A stretch of 57,966 nt of DNA from NCBI GenBank assembly GCA_017621515.1, contig JAGASY010000085.1:1-57966 (forward strand), given 5' to 3'. Source of the stretch: Bacteroidaceae bacterium (lineage in GTDB: Bacteria; Bacteroidota; Bacteroidia; Bacteroidales; Bacteroidaceae). Under the pieces are notes generated by a model. The model ran no database searches and was not told where the DNA came from. It saw only the letters and a program-made list of their open reading frames with translations. The translations under genes were made by a program, and so were the position numbers. The first letter of the stretch is position 1. Every line of letters starts with the position of its first letter. This document shows positions 47,301 through 55,743 of this stretch, piece by piece.

Positions 47301-47529
47301 TCAGGTTTCTGCCGGTGACAATGAGGGATGGAACCCTGCAACAGGCATTGAAGGTGTAGAGGATGGAGAGGACGCTGATATCGTGGTACGTGTTGAGAAC
47401 GGTACTATCGTTTCCAACGGTGTGATATACAGCATCAGCGGTGCACGTGTGGCAAACGGCTCCAAGGTTCCTGCAGGTGTATATGTAGTCCGTCTCGGAA
47501 ACACTGCAAAGAAGGTTCTTGTAAAATAA
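44350..47529 (+). CDS. Giant secreted multimodular protein with T9SS-type tail
   Basis: The 1059-residue protein has a signal peptide (MKKFYSLMSLAAFALSVSAQ). Three jelly-roll-like modules are suggested by the recurring start N-x-SF or A-I and the LPNGYY or IPNGLYEL strand, each ending DNF- or DGF-type: about 40-225, 390-555 and 770-990. Between them lie helical, alanine-rich coiled-coil stretches (about 240-375 and 560-765). The tail GVIYSISGARVANGSKVPAGVYVVRLGNTAKKVLVK matches T9SS sorting ends. The modules resemble carbohydrate-binding domains, but no catalytic domain is seen. The 3' half is richer in G+C than the 5' half. A surface adhesin or glycan-binding role is inferred. Confidence 0.75.
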   Translation: MKKFYSLMSLAAFALSVSAQDVITEEWEMGQFVEIDGKQYVVGRNLINNGSFSADPSTTDNVYYGWGRAKDGYTDGLGTTPELSYPASQATWNATGGYDDGAYITLSSGCGGASSETAFVGHWSISQNSDYYFGFYLKDYMAHVSSTNYKYAPVVSLAKGVHSDCSKNEDNKLFGDGAQYTTDKFVSSDDWSPVGVIFNNTEYNWLQFRFSWTNPGVGLDGFRLHKLYDATNIDKDDPKSAIAILDYMDALEAISFYVDSELAEYTSIADEAYDYVMFHQDTPLETVEEYEAATAEAKTYLINLQNTLVTISEINAQLEVMALLMNDDNPYPGIDELNEACTIYSDYVDNGLEPLDDSSTAIEYVTVALDNIKKAIEAYRFSQVPSEDNPADYSFFVSNPSFDAQGPWYVGTTPDGAQQQIMTVDGTVCWQSWCNKQNYGSLELYQDLSNLPNGYYTVSVNMTTQGGCITDQHAVAVSSLATANSPVLTDESIDVTGPAGDATGVTWETLTTEKVAVVDGKLKIGAVGHCSDEIVAARGDYRAGSFWITNFKLQYYGPLSDEDALAAYNAKVAEVQAQADTMHFAGDKAAYQAVISENSGVTTVEGIADALAAIAEAQTVAVASENKYAEVVAGTYAALQDSLQNAYGEKVGQIVKKAVDLATAEINAADATYTTMDAMTTKLRYYRDSYVPAFDAAEAVEVVDATAKAAMEGTLADEVKVLTAVDTIPGSAVLDEHIAILNNAIKVCEAADIIAAGGTDYTALITNAAINDERATGWTLRRENSDGNGAKKGQAYDDDANGYYLDSYNSTAGKLLYTAYQTIENIPNGLYELKTMNRVSGTPGAEGVYTYAIADNDTVNAVFKAIHQERMNITELGGPAAEDGGDSIAYVSDSYGSIFAKAWKDTNGGADVEPGTVEEGILGANNGHGRGWFYNTLQIEVKNHVLTIGVTNDSVFTKGHKDTDGNDCVPFSGWWFSCDNFTLTQVSAGDNEGWNPATGIEGVEDGEDADIVVRVENGTIVSNGVIYSISGARVANGSKVPAGVYVVRLGNTAKKVLVK

Positions 47530-47576
47530 GTAGCCATTACATGGTCTTGTGCATAGATGCACAGGCTGATGATAAT

Positions 47577-47618
47577 AAAAAGGAAGCATGTCGGTACGGC
47601 TGACATGCTTCCTTTTTT
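47577..47618 (+). terminator. Terminator of the giant secreted protein gene
   Basis: A 16-bp perfect stem (47577-47592 with 47602-47617) is followed by T-rich sequence, 48 nt past the stop codon. Confidence 0.88.
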
Positions 47619-47701
47619 GATTTATGATGAAATGGGGTGTTTCCAATACTTCCATATCAGAAACGAACATATATCAAGATTATAAAAATATCAAAAATAC
47701 T

Positions 47702-48184
47702 TTACTTCAAAAAAGAGTCATCGAATGAGACGGGAAGGAGTGAACGCGCACTTTCTATGAAATAAACGGCATCTGTCCCATAAAGCATAATTCTAATATC
47801 TTTTCCTCCCCTTTTCTCTGTTTCAATCAAAACCTGTCTGCAACTTCCACAAGGGGTAATCGGAACAGTTGTAAAAGCTCCGGAAACATCACGTGCTGCA
47901 ATGCACAGGGCGGACACACGATTGGAAGGATACTGGGAATTGGCATAGAATATAGCCGTGCGTTCAGCACACAATCCGGAAGGATAAGCACAATTTTCCT
48001 GATTGCTTCCGGTCACAATCACACCATTATCCAGCAATACGGCTGCTCCGACGCTAAATTTAGAGTATGGACTGTAGCTTCTGAACGTAGCCTCTTTTGC
48101 TGATTCCACAAGACGCAATTCTTCGTCTGTAAGTTCATTCACACCTTTAACGACAACATGTACTGTGATATCAAAATCTTTCAT
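47702..48184 (-). CDS. cdd: Cytidine deaminase
   Basis: The 160-residue zinc enzyme converts cytidine and deoxycytidine to uridine forms. NENC-type substrate site appears as NQENCAYPSGLCAERTA with the catalytic glutamate in CAERTA (near 73-78), and zinc ligands recur in TPCGSCRQ (near 109-116). Length fits the tetrameric class. Confidence 0.94.
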   Translation of the reverse strand: MKDFDITVHVVVKGVNELTDEELRLVESAKEATFRSYSPYSKFSVGAAVLLDNGVIVTGSNQENCAYPSGLCAERTAIFYANSQYPSNRVSALCIAARDVSGAFTTVPITPCGSCRQVLIETEKRGGKDIRIMLYGTDAVYFIESARSLLPVSFDDSFLK

Positions 48185-48373
48185 AGCTCTATATTTTTAC
48201 ATTTTTATGCTCAAAGTTATACTTATTGTTCGTATCTACCATGTTTTTTCTCTAAATTTGCAACATTATCATGATGAAAGCATTGTACATACGAAAACAA
48301 TGGCAAGTCAAGATGATAGTCAGAAAATGCTTTTTTGCGAAAAGAGCAGCAACCCAGTATATACTATATTAAA

Positions 48374-49282
48374 ATGAATCAGAAACATCTATTGTTCTTA
48401 CTCTCGTTTGTCATGACAAACAATCTGTCGGCACAAGTCCGTAAGAACGAATCATACCAAAGATACATAGAACAGTATAAAGAACTTGCCATAGAACAGA
48501 TGCGCAAGCATCGTATTCCGGCAAGCATCACTCTTGCACAAGGTATTCTTGAAAGCGGAGCCGGAGCCGGTCAATTGGCATTGCGTTCAAACAACCATTT
48601 CGGAATAAAATGCGGTAGCGAATGGACAGGAAAAACCACTCGCCACAATGACGACAATCCGCGGGAATGTTTTAGGGTATATAAATCTGTCAAGGAAAGT
48701 TATGAGGACCACTCCAAGTTCCTCTTGCGCGACAGATACAAACGTCTTTTTTCCCTCCATCCTCTCGACTACAAAGCATGGGCAAGAGGACTGAAGGCTT
48801 GCGGCTATGCCACTAATCCTTCATACGCGGAACGTCTGATAAGTCTTATAGACACATATCAACTGCATCAATATGATGAAGACGAATATGGAATGCCGGT
48901 AACAAGCACTACATACGAGGATGTGTCTTTCAGTATTCATCAGATTAAAAAGAACAACGATGTCATGTATATTGTGGCAAATGAAAATGACACATGGGAC
49001 TCAGTTGCCAAAGAAATGTCCGTTTCAAAGCGCAAACTTGTCAAATATAATGAAACAACGTCTTCAATACCTGTTCTTCCCGGAGACATAATTTATTTGG
49101 AGAAAAAACGCAAAAAAGCAGACAGGAAGTTCGGCAGAAAATACTGGCACAAGATTAAAGCGGGGGAATCCATGTATTCTATCTCGCAAAGCTATGGAAT
49201 CACTGTTGCCAGTCTCTACAAAATGAACTTCAAAGATTCCGGTTATGTGCCTGTTGCTGGTGATTTATTGAAGGTCAGATAG
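48374..49282 (+). CDS. Secreted glucosaminidase with LysM domains
   Basis: The start at 48374 (MNQKHLLFLLSFVMTNNLSAQ) gives 302 residues with a signal peptide; an upstream ATG at 48335 is unlikely. The GH73-type domain has ASITLAQGILESGAGAGQLALRSNNHFGIKC (about 45-75), with the catalytic Glu in ILESGAG, and DHSKFLLRDRYKRLF. Two LysM domains follow, VANENDTWDSVAKEMS (about 205-250) and HKIKAGESMYSISQSYGI (about 258-300). The enzyme should cleave peptidoglycan in the periplasm during growth or division. Confidence 0.92.
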   Translation: MNQKHLLFLLSFVMTNNLSAQVRKNESYQRYIEQYKELAIEQMRKHRIPASITLAQGILESGAGAGQLALRSNNHFGIKCGSEWTGKTTRHNDDNPRECFRVYKSVKESYEDHSKFLLRDRYKRLFSLHPLDYKAWARGLKACGYATNPSYAERLISLIDTYQLHQYDEDEYGMPVTSTTYEDVSFSIHQIKKNNDVMYIVANENDTWDSVAKEMSVSKRKLVKYNETTSSIPVLPGDIIYLEKKRKKADRKFGRKYWHKIKAGESMYSISQSYGITVASLYKMNFKDSGYVPVAGDLLKVR

Positions 49283-49367
49283 TAAATCGAAGCCTCAACA
49301 TAGCACTGCTTACTGAAGCTCACTCTCCAAAGTACACCTATTTCTAACAATTTAATAATTAAAACTT

Positions 49368-49940
49368 ATGAAGAATTTCAAAGTTAAAATGCTTGCAGCC
49401 ACAGTGGGAACAAGCATCCTATGTTCATCCTGTATCGGTTCTTTCCCTGTATTCAATAGCGTAGCAGCATGGAACCGTGGTATAAGCAAAGACAAATTTG
49501 TCAATGAACTTGTCTTTATATGCTTGCATATCATCCCTGTATATGAAGTATGTTATCTTGCCGATGGTCTGGTTTTCAACTCAATAGAGTTTTGGAGCAA
49601 CAAGAGCGGTGCGGCTGTTGCCAAAGTTGGTGAGACAAAAAGAATGAAAGGAAGCAACGGCGATATCTTTGCCATTACACGTACCAAGAAAGGTTATACA
49701 ATCATAGATGAGACACGTGATGCAGAGTGCAAACTTATTTTTGACGAAAAGAAAAAGACATGGAATGCGGAACTCGACGGAAAGCGTTATGAGTTGATGA
49801 CGATGAACGACGACGGTTCTATCACCTTGAATATGCACAACGGACGCACTCTGACTGTAAATCCGGATATTTACGGAGTAGAGCTTGCACAACAAGTTGC
49901 AGGTGCATACACTCCGTCTTTCGATGTAGCAGCCAGATGA
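49368..49940 (+). CDS. DUF3332 family lipoprotein
   Basis: The 190-residue protein has the lipoprotein signal LAATVGTSILCSSCIGSFPVFN with Cys22. The SVAAWNRGISKDKFVNELVFICLHIIPVYEVCYLAD segment, with a second hydrophobic stretch, is typical of DUF3332. A soluble beta-rich domain follows (about 75-180). Function is unknown. It sits 85 nt after the glucosaminidase gene on the same strand. Confidence 0.85.
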   Translation: MKNFKVKMLAATVGTSILCSSCIGSFPVFNSVAAWNRGISKDKFVNELVFICLHIIPVYEVCYLADGLVFNSIEFWSNKSGAAVAKVGETKRMKGSNGDIFAITRTKKGYTIIDETRDAECKLIFDEKKKTWNAELDGKRYELMTMNDDGSITLNMHNGRTLTVNPDIYGVELAQQVAGAYTPSFDVAAR

Positions 49941-49966
49941 TAAGTTCTCATCTATCTTAAAACAAA

Positions 49967-50012
49967 AAAGAAGGCTTGGATTGAAATCTGATAATCCAAG
50001 CCTTCTTTGTTT
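49967..50012. terminator. Bidirectional terminator between DUF3332 gene and rng
   Basis: A 16-bp perfect stem (49967-49982 with 49993-50008) has an A-run before and a T-run after it, between convergent genes. Confidence 0.88.
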
Positions 50013-50074
50013 TCTGATGAATTGTTATGAACACGATTGTTCAGGTTCACTTTCCATACACAAAGCCATCACTA

Positions 50075-51649
50075 TTACTTTGTTTCTATTTCTTCCGTCA
50101 TGTGAATTTCATTTCCATTCTTGTCTGTAAATTCATATTGAAGGAAGCCCAACTTCTGGCTTGGTATCACCTTAATTCCAAACCCATATTTCAACTGCCA
50201 TTTTCTATAAATAGACAATAATCCTTGAGAAATATAGGCTGAAACGTATGGGTGTACGTAAAGTACAAATTTCTTAATACCAAGATTATTTACAATATAG
50301 TCAATCTTGCTCTCAAGAGTGTCAGTAAAGAGATACGACGATTTTATGGAGCCGCGTCCGAAACAGGTTGGACACACTTCCTCTACATTCACATCAATAG
50401 CCGGACGTACCCGCTGACGTGTAATCTGCATAAGTCCGAACTTACTGAGTGGCAGAATATTATGCTTTGCACGGTCATTACGCATCAACTCATTCATGCG
50501 TTCATAGAGTTTTTGTCTATGCTCTGCCGTATCCATATCGATAAAGTCAACAACTATTATACCGCCCATATCCCTAAGACGCAGTTGTCTGGCAAGCTCT
50601 TCAGCAGCTCCCATATTGACCTCGAAAGCGTTTGCTTCCTGTCCTTCGACTCCTCGATAACGGTTGCCGCTGTTCACATCCACCACATGCAGTGCTTCCG
50701 TATGTTCTATTATTAGATAAGCTCCTTTTTTGTAACTGACAGTTTTTCCAAATCCTGACTTGATTTGTTTTGTCACAGAGAAGTTGTCAAATATAGGAAC
50801 CTCACCTTTATACAACTTGACAATTCCTGTACGTTCCGGTGCAATAAGAGACACATACCGCTTCACTTCATTGAAAACATCAGCATTGTTTACATAAATG
50901 TTTTCGTATGAAGGGTTAAACAAATCTCGCAGCATTGAAACCGTACGTCCGGTTTCTTCATGTGCCAACACAGGGAGACTGGCGGCCTGCTGTATCTTCA
51001 CCAGACTGTCATTCCAGTTTTCAAGAAGAACAGACAGCTCATTATTCAATTCTGCTGCTCTTTTACCTTCCGCTACGGTACGTACAATTACTCCAAATTG
51101 TTTTGGCTTAATAGATTGGATAAGCTGTTTCAGGCGCGCCCTTTCTTCCTTAGACTTTATCTTCGACGATACAGATACCTTTTCATTGAAAGGTATCAAC
51201 ACCAAAAATCTTCCGGCAAAAGAGATTTCTCCAGTAAGGCGTGGTCCTTTTGTGCTTATCGGTTCCTTCGTGATTTGCACCATCACCTCTTGTCCGAGTT
51301 CAAGCACGTTCTCTATGCTTCCATCCTTCGGCAATTCCGGTTGACGAGCCAACTTGTCCATTGCGGCAAGCTTCTTCCTGTCGCTTGCCACCTGCTTTAC
51401 ATACTTCTCTAAAGAGAGGAATTGTGAACCTAAATCTTGGTAATGTAAGAATGCTTCGCGTTCATGACCGACATCTACAAAACACGCATTCAGTCCGGGC
51501 ATTATTTTCTTTACCTTTCCAGCGTAAATATTGCCAACAGAATATTTGGAGTCCTGCCCGTCCTTCTGAAACTCAACCAGTTTCTGATCTTCAAGCAAGG
51601 CTATGGTAACTTCCTTTGGCTGTACGTCGATAATAAGTTCGCTTGTCAT
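50075..51649 (-). CDS. rng: Ribonuclease G/E family endoribonuclease
   Basis: From 51649 (MTSELIIDVQPKEV) the enzyme has 524 residues; the frame to 51688 adds 13 improbable residues. An S1-like domain lies near 38-125 (GNIYAGKVKKIMPGLNACFVDVG). The catalytic DVNSGNR appears near 325, GGIIVVDFIDM near 355 with the metal-binding Asp residues, and the zinc-link CPTCFGRG near 426-433. The size fits RNase G rather than full RNase E, as no long C-terminal scaffold is present. It acts in rRNA processing and mRNA decay. Confidence 0.94.
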   Translation of the reverse strand: MTSELIIDVQPKEVTIALLEDQKLVEFQKDGQDSKYSVGNIYAGKVKKIMPGLNACFVDVGHEREAFLHYQDLGSQFLSLEKYVKQVASDRKKLAAMDKLARQPELPKDGSIENVLELGQEVMVQITKEPISTKGPRLTGEISFAGRFLVLIPFNEKVSVSSKIKSKEERARLKQLIQSIKPKQFGVIVRTVAEGKRAAELNNELSVLLENWNDSLVKIQQAASLPVLAHEETGRTVSMLRDLFNPSYENIYVNNADVFNEVKRYVSLIAPERTGIVKLYKGEVPIFDNFSVTKQIKSGFGKTVSYKKGAYLIIEHTEALHVVDVNSGNRYRGVEGQEANAFEVNMGAAEELARQLRLRDMGGIIVVDFIDMDTAEHRQKLYERMNELMRNDRAKHNILPLSKFGLMQITRQRVRPAIDVNVEEVCPTCFGRGSIKSSYLFTDTLESKIDYIVNNLGIKKFVLYVHPYVSAYISQGLLSIYRKWQLKYGFGIKVIPSQKLGFLQYEFTDKNGNEIHMTEEIETK

Positions 51650-51705
51650 TATACTCTTTTTTGTCCTGTGAAGATAGGATTTCTCCACCGGATTGGTTCA
51701 AATAA

Positions 51706-51774
51706 ATTACAAAAAAAGAACAAACTATAAAGCAGAAAATCTCCATGTTTAGAGTATGCTCTAAAAGTTTGTTC
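51706..51774 (-). terminator. Terminator after the ribosomal small protein gene
   Basis: GAACAAACT (51718-51726) pairs with AGTTTGTTC (51766-51774), and inside it TTTAGAG pairs with CTCTAAA. On the minus strand a TTCTTTTTTTG run follows. Confidence 0.7.
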
Positions 51775-51876
51775 TTAGTTTCTTCGTCTGAGAAAGACGA
51801 TAGAATGAGAGCTGAAACTCCTGCTTCCATCAGTACTCCTTTTGTTGTCGTTAGAGATAACAGGAGCCTTGAAACT

Positions 51877-51966
51877 TTATTTGCTCTTATGACGATTCTT
51901 TCTCAGTCTTTTCTTACGTTTGTGCGTAGAAATCTTGTGTCTTTTCTTTTTCTTACCGTTTGGCAT
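51877..51966 (-). CDS. 29-residue basic ribosomal protein with COX24/AURKAIP1 domain
   Basis: The frame starting at 51966 (MPNGKKKKRHK) encodes 29 residues, of which more than half are Lys, Arg or His, ending LRKNRHKSK. It matches the tiny COX24-domain protein conserved in Bacteroidota and annotated as a ribosome component. The composition supports rRNA contact. It lies 48 nt after the HU gene on the same strand and precedes a terminator and rng. It is easily missed by length-limited gene calling. Confidence 0.88.
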   Translation of the reverse strand: MPNGKKKKRHKISTHKRKKRLRKNRHKSK

Positions 51967-52014
51967 AGTTTTTTGATTTTAGAAAGTTTATAATTTTGTT
52001 TATTTGTATTCCTT

Positions 52015-52290
52015 TTACTTTTGAAGAGAATTTACAAATGTCCTTGCAGGCTTGAATGCTGGGATGTTATGCTCAGGGATAATCAAAGTGGTATTCTTTG
52101 AAATATTTCTGGCAGTCTTCTGAGCTCTTTTCTTCACAATGAAGCTTCCGAAACCACGGAGGTAAACGTTCTCTTCTTTTGCCAAAGAAATTTTTACAGC
52201 ATCCATGAATGCTTCAACTGTTGTAAGCACATTTTGTTTATCAATACCGGTGTTCTTTGAAATCTCGTTTACGATGTCTGCTTTAGTCAT
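52015..52290 (-). CDS. HU/IHF-family DNA-binding protein
   Basis: The 91-residue protein starts MTKADIVNEISKNTGI and has the GFGSFIVKKRAQKTARNI arm region with the family PAFKPA near residues 77-82. It bends and compacts DNA as a homo- or heterodimer. Its -7 box is probably TATATTTG on the minus strand at 52374-52367, without a clear -33 TTTG. Confidence 0.94.
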   Translation of the reverse strand: MTKADIVNEISKNTGIDKQNVLTTVEAFMDAVKISLAKEENVYLRGFGSFIVKKRAQKTARNISKNTTLIIPEHNIPAFKPARTFVNSLQK

Positions 52291-52534
52291 TGTAGTTTAT
52301 GAGTTTTTATTATTAATTTTTTCTGTTTCACAGGATTATGACGACACTGTATCGTCATTCGGGGTGCAAATATAGTATTTTATTCGCACTCATAAAAATA
52401 TTTCAAACGTAAAAAATTGAAAAAGGACGCATTAAGTTCTGTTTTTCCAATGCCGCCAAACTTTTTTCCTCATGAAGTTCATATAAGAGGCATCTTTTAT
52501 TGAAACAGCTTGAAAATTAATCTTCTATAAAAAG

Positions 52535-52568
52535 GTCAAAAAAAGGAACCGATGTTTTCACCGGTTCC
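52535..52568 (-). terminator. Terminator of the rubrerythrin gene
   Basis: GGAACCG (52545-52551) pairs with CGGTTCC (52562-52568); on the minus strand TTTTTTTG follows. The surrounding gap 52291-52631 shows no other feature. Confidence 0.8.
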
Positions 52569-52631
52569 ATCTTTCTATATACAGCTGTCACAGACCGCTG
52601 CAGTCTTCTTATTTTCCAAAGTAAGAGTGGA

Positions 52632-53198
52632 TTACTTCTTGAAGAATCTATTGAACAATCCCTGGAAGCCTGCACCATGACGAGCCTCATCTTTTGCCAT
52701 CTCATGAACTGTATCATGAATAGCATCAAGTCCAAGCTGCTTTGCCTTCTTTGCGATTTCCATCTTTCCGGCACATGCACCTTCTTCAGCCATCATACGC
52801 TTTTCCACATTTGTCTTTGTATCCCATACGACTTCACCAAGAAGCTCTGCAAACTTAGCTGCATGCTCTGCTTCTTCCCAAGCATAGCGCTTGAAAGCCT
52901 CAGCCACTTCAGGATAGCCTTCACGGTCAGCCTGACGAGACATTGCAAGATACATGCCCACTTCAGTACATTCGCCCATGAAGTGATCTTTCAATCCCTG
53001 AAGAACAAATGCACCGTCTTCATTCTGAGGAATATCCTTTGCTACACCAAGAACATGCTCTGTTACAAAATTAAGTCCTGCATTTTCCTCAGCAAGCTTA
53101 AACTTACTTCCCGGAACACCACACTGCGGACACTTCTCCGGTGCTGTCTCTCCCTCATGTACATATCCGCACACAGGGCAAATCCATTTCTTTGCCAT
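52632..53198 (-). CDS. Rubrerythrin with N-terminal rubredoxin domain
   Basis: The 188-residue protein has a rubredoxin-like iron site at the N-terminus (CPVCGY at 7-12 and CPQCGVPG at 23-30), then the four-helix diiron domain with the first [12 protein letters not shown] glutamate segment, EEAEHAAKF and DEARHGAGF. The rubredoxin-first order is the reverse-rubrerythrin arrangement. It reduces hydrogen peroxide in anaerobes. A PerR-like gene lies 115 nt upstream on the same strand, so peroxide control is plausible. Confidence 0.93.
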   Translation of the reverse strand: MAKKWICPVCGYVHEGETAPEKCPQCGVPGSKFKLAEENAGLNFVTEHVLGVAKDIPQNEDGAFVLQGLKDHFMGECTEVGMYLAMSRQADREGYPEVAEAFKRYAWEEAEHAAKFAELLGEVVWDTKTNVEKRMMAEEGACAGKMEIAKKAKQLGLDAIHDTVHEMAKDEARHGAGFQGLFNRFFKK

Positions 53199-53313
53199 AA
53201 AATCTTTGTTTTTAGAAATTATTAATGTAAACCTTTATCTGTCATTACTAATATAAGTCACATCTATCGGTTTTTGTTTTTTCCTCAATCAAGCCCATGC
53301 CAGTCCGTCATTT

Positions 53314-53745
53314 CTACCGAGGCGAACGACTTTCATCGGTTTCTCTCTTTGACATACACTCACTGCATACACCTTTATAATACAGGTGTACTTCCGTGAC
53401 CATATTCCCGTCACAATCAAATCCACCAGCAGAAAGTTCCGTCAACGGAACATCTATTATCCGTCCGCACTCTTTGCAGAAGAAATGCCCATGCGGGGTT
53501 GTGTCGCCATCCACACACACATTCCTGTCGTCAATTCCCAATGTATTCACAAGTCCGTGCTCGGCAAACAGCTTCACCACATTATACACCGTGGTACGAG
53601 ACAGTGTAGGAACCTCAGAAACAAGAGCTTGATAAATATCATCTACTGTGGGATGTGTGCACTGCTTCATAAGATATTCCAAAATCGCCACACGCGGTTT
53701 TGTAATCCCTATACCACAGTCTTTCAGTTTCTGCCGCACATCCAT
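53314..53745 (-). CDS. Fur-family regulator, probably PerR-like
   Basis: The 143-residue protein has an N-terminal winged helix (KPRVAILEYLMKQCTHPTVDDIYQAL, then TLSRTTVYNVVKLFAEHGLV) and a metal-binding C-terminal half with HGHFFCKECGRI and a second cysteine pair in GVCSECMS. The two CxxC pairs give a structural zinc site. The PerR label rests on its location beside rubrerythrin. A -7 box TATATTTG lies on the minus strand at 53787-53780. Confidence 0.87.
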   Translation of the reverse strand: MDVRQKLKDCGIGITKPRVAILEYLMKQCTHPTVDDIYQALVSEVPTLSRTTVYNVVKLFAEHGLVNTLGIDDRNVCVDGDTTPHGHFFCKECGRIIDVPLTELSAGGFDCDGNMVTEVHLYYKGVCSECMSKRETDESRSPR

Positions 53746-53877
53746 AGATTCAATATCTGATATTATTTATTTTACAGTGCAAATATATATTTTTTTTAAT
53801 TGTCGCCCAAGAAAGAGCTGAGAAAATTTGTAATAATTACAATTTTTCAGACTGAAAATCTATTTGGCAAACCGGAA

Positions 53878-55056
53878 TCACAAACCGACCTTATATTTAT
53901 ATACAATCTTCATAAACCCGTCAAAACACACCTTGTCAATACGAGTCGAATAAAAATGAGAAATGAACCGTGCATTACGCGGAGCATGTTTAAAGAAAAA
54001 GTTTCTCAGACAGCGTATTTCAAGCCAATGCTGATATTGACCGCCATTCCGAATCAGCCGCACAAGGCACGAACTTCTCTTCCGATATTCCTTACAGACA
54101 TCCTTGGCAGACTTGTCAGATACTGCTGCAATGGATTCAGCTGCATACCATCCACTCTGCATGGCATAATAGATGCCTTCTCCTGTCAGCGGTTCGACAA
54201 AACCTCCGGCATCCCCCACAAAAAGAATTGAGTCGTATGCCGGGTTAGACATGACATTTCCAAACGGCAGCATAGCTCCTCGAAGCGGATATTTATCCAG
54301 ATTCTTCACTCCAAGACGGCGCATGAAATCAAGCATGGCTGCATTGACATCAAACTCCCTGCCGGGTAGTTTCACCAAACCAATACATACTTTCTCCCCT
54401 TTCGAGAACACCCAAGCATAGCTGTCCGGCACTATATCAAAGAAGATATTGACTCCTTCGAAATCAAGATCGCAGCGTTCGACATTCACTTCAAGACAAA
54501 GCGAACTTGTTTTCTTACGTGCAAAACCAGTAGCCGGCTCATTTGCCAGAAGGTGCTCCACCCTACTATTCGCCCCGTCAGCAGCAACCAGATATTCATA
54601 CTGAACACAGCGTCCGTCCGCAAGAACCGCACACCTATTTCTGAAATCAATATCCTTCACTCCTACTCCTTCATACAACAAACCTCCAATAGACTTATAA
54701 TATTCAATGAGACAAGCATCGAAAGCCCGACGGTCAACCAGCGTGATATTGTCGTATGGCACACAATCCACCAGCTTCTCCATACCATTCCACAGCACAA
54801 AACGTGCTTCTCGGCTCATGACCGATTCTTCCATGACATGACGATACGCATCGCCGCCAAGCAGATTCCGCAAACATACCTGCGATTTTCCCGTAAACAA
54901 ACCCGCACAGAGTTTCGTGCGCGGAAAAACCGCCTTGTCTATGATGCAGCAGTCTATGCCCATCTTCTGCAACGCAATACCACAACAAGAACCGGAGGGA
55001 CCGCCTCCGACAATAAGCACTTTTGTTTTCAAACATTCCGTATCTGTCACTGCCAT
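53878..55056 (-). CDS. FAD-dependent oxidoreductase, geranylgeranyl-reductase-like
   Basis: The start at 55056 (MAVTDTECLKTKVLIVGGGPSGSCC) gives 392 residues; the longer start at 55101 adds 15. The FAD-binding VLIVGGGPSG is at about 13-22, followed by DKAVFPRTKLCAGLFTGK (about 37-54) and VGDAGGFVEPLTGEGIYYAMQSG (about 283-305). These are typical of the geranylgeranyl-reductase and flavin-halogenase-like group, which works on isoprenoid or lipid double bonds. No partner gene makes the substrate clear. Confidence 0.88.
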   Translation of the reverse strand: MAVTDTECLKTKVLIVGGGPSGSCCGIALQKMGIDCCIIDKAVFPRTKLCAGLFTGKSQVCLRNLLGGDAYRHVMEESVMSREARFVLWNGMEKLVDCVPYDNITLVDRRAFDACLIEYYKSIGGLLYEGVGVKDIDFRNRCAVLADGRCVQYEYLVAADGANSRVEHLLANEPATGFARKKTSSLCLEVNVERCDLDFEGVNIFFDIVPDSYAWVFSKGEKVCIGLVKLPGREFDVNAAMLDFMRRLGVKNLDKYPLRGAMLPFGNVMSNPAYDSILFVGDAGGFVEPLTGEGIYYAMQSGWYAAESIAAVSDKSAKDVCKEYRKRSSCLVRLIRNGGQYQHWLEIRCLRNFFFKHAPRNARFISHFYSTRIDKVCFDGFMKIVYKYKVGL

Positions 55057-55129
55057 ATTCAAAATTACACTAAATAAATGTTTTTTAACCGGCAACTGCA
55101 CAAAATCTCTCCGTCAGTCCGCAAACCCG

Positions 55130-55603
55130 TTATATTGTTATCCCATAATTCAATTTCAGAGTATCCATCACAAAAATACTCCGCAAATGCGCCACGTATG
55201 GAAACGCACCGAGCTTATTAAGAATAAATTCCTGATAATTGCGCATACTCGACACACATATCTTCAGCAAATAATCTCCGTCACCACTGATGTTATAACA
55301 TTCCGTCACTTCGCCCCACTGCGACACCACAGCGGCAAAGTCCGAAGCTATCTCACGATTTATCTGTTTCATGCTGACATTGCAGAAAACCATAAATCCT
55401 CTGTCGAGCCTTCCGGCATCAAGAACGGCTATATACTTTGATATGAATCCCATTCTTTCAAGCCGTTTCTGCCGCTCAAATGTCGGAGTAGTCGAAAGAT
55501 GTATTTTAAGCGCAAGTTCTTTAGTCGTCAATCGACAGTTCTCCTGCAAAATACGAAGGATACGAATATCCGTCTCATCAAGTTCCTGTATGCCGGTTTC
55601 CAT
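55130..55603 (-). CDS. Lrp/AsnC-family transcription regulator
   Basis: From 55603 (METGIQELDETDIRIL) the protein has 157 residues; an ATG 4 codons earlier is possible. The HTH is LTTKELALKIHLSTTPTFERQKRLERMGFI (about 25-54), and the C-terminal RAM domain has ECYNISGDGDYLLKI (about 101-115). The GDGDYLL motif is the usual effector-binding strand. It precedes the FAD oxidoreductase gene, 73 nt away, and may regulate amino acid genes elsewhere. Confidence 0.92.
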   Translation of the reverse strand: METGIQELDETDIRILRILQENCRLTTKELALKIHLSTTPTFERQKRLERMGFISKYIAVLDAGRLDRGFMVFCNVSMKQINREIASDFAAVVSQWGEVTECYNISGDGDYLLKICVSSMRNYQEFILNKLGAFPYVAHLRSIFVMDTLKLNYGITI

Positions 55604-55743
55604 CACAATCTTCACAAAATAAAAAAAGAACAGGAAATAGAATCAATTCATTACAAACCTGTTTTTAATCCCGAACAAACGCGGAACAAGAGCCGGAAAG
55701 CAAAAGTCTCTGCTTACCGACTCTTAATCCACTTGTTTTAAGC

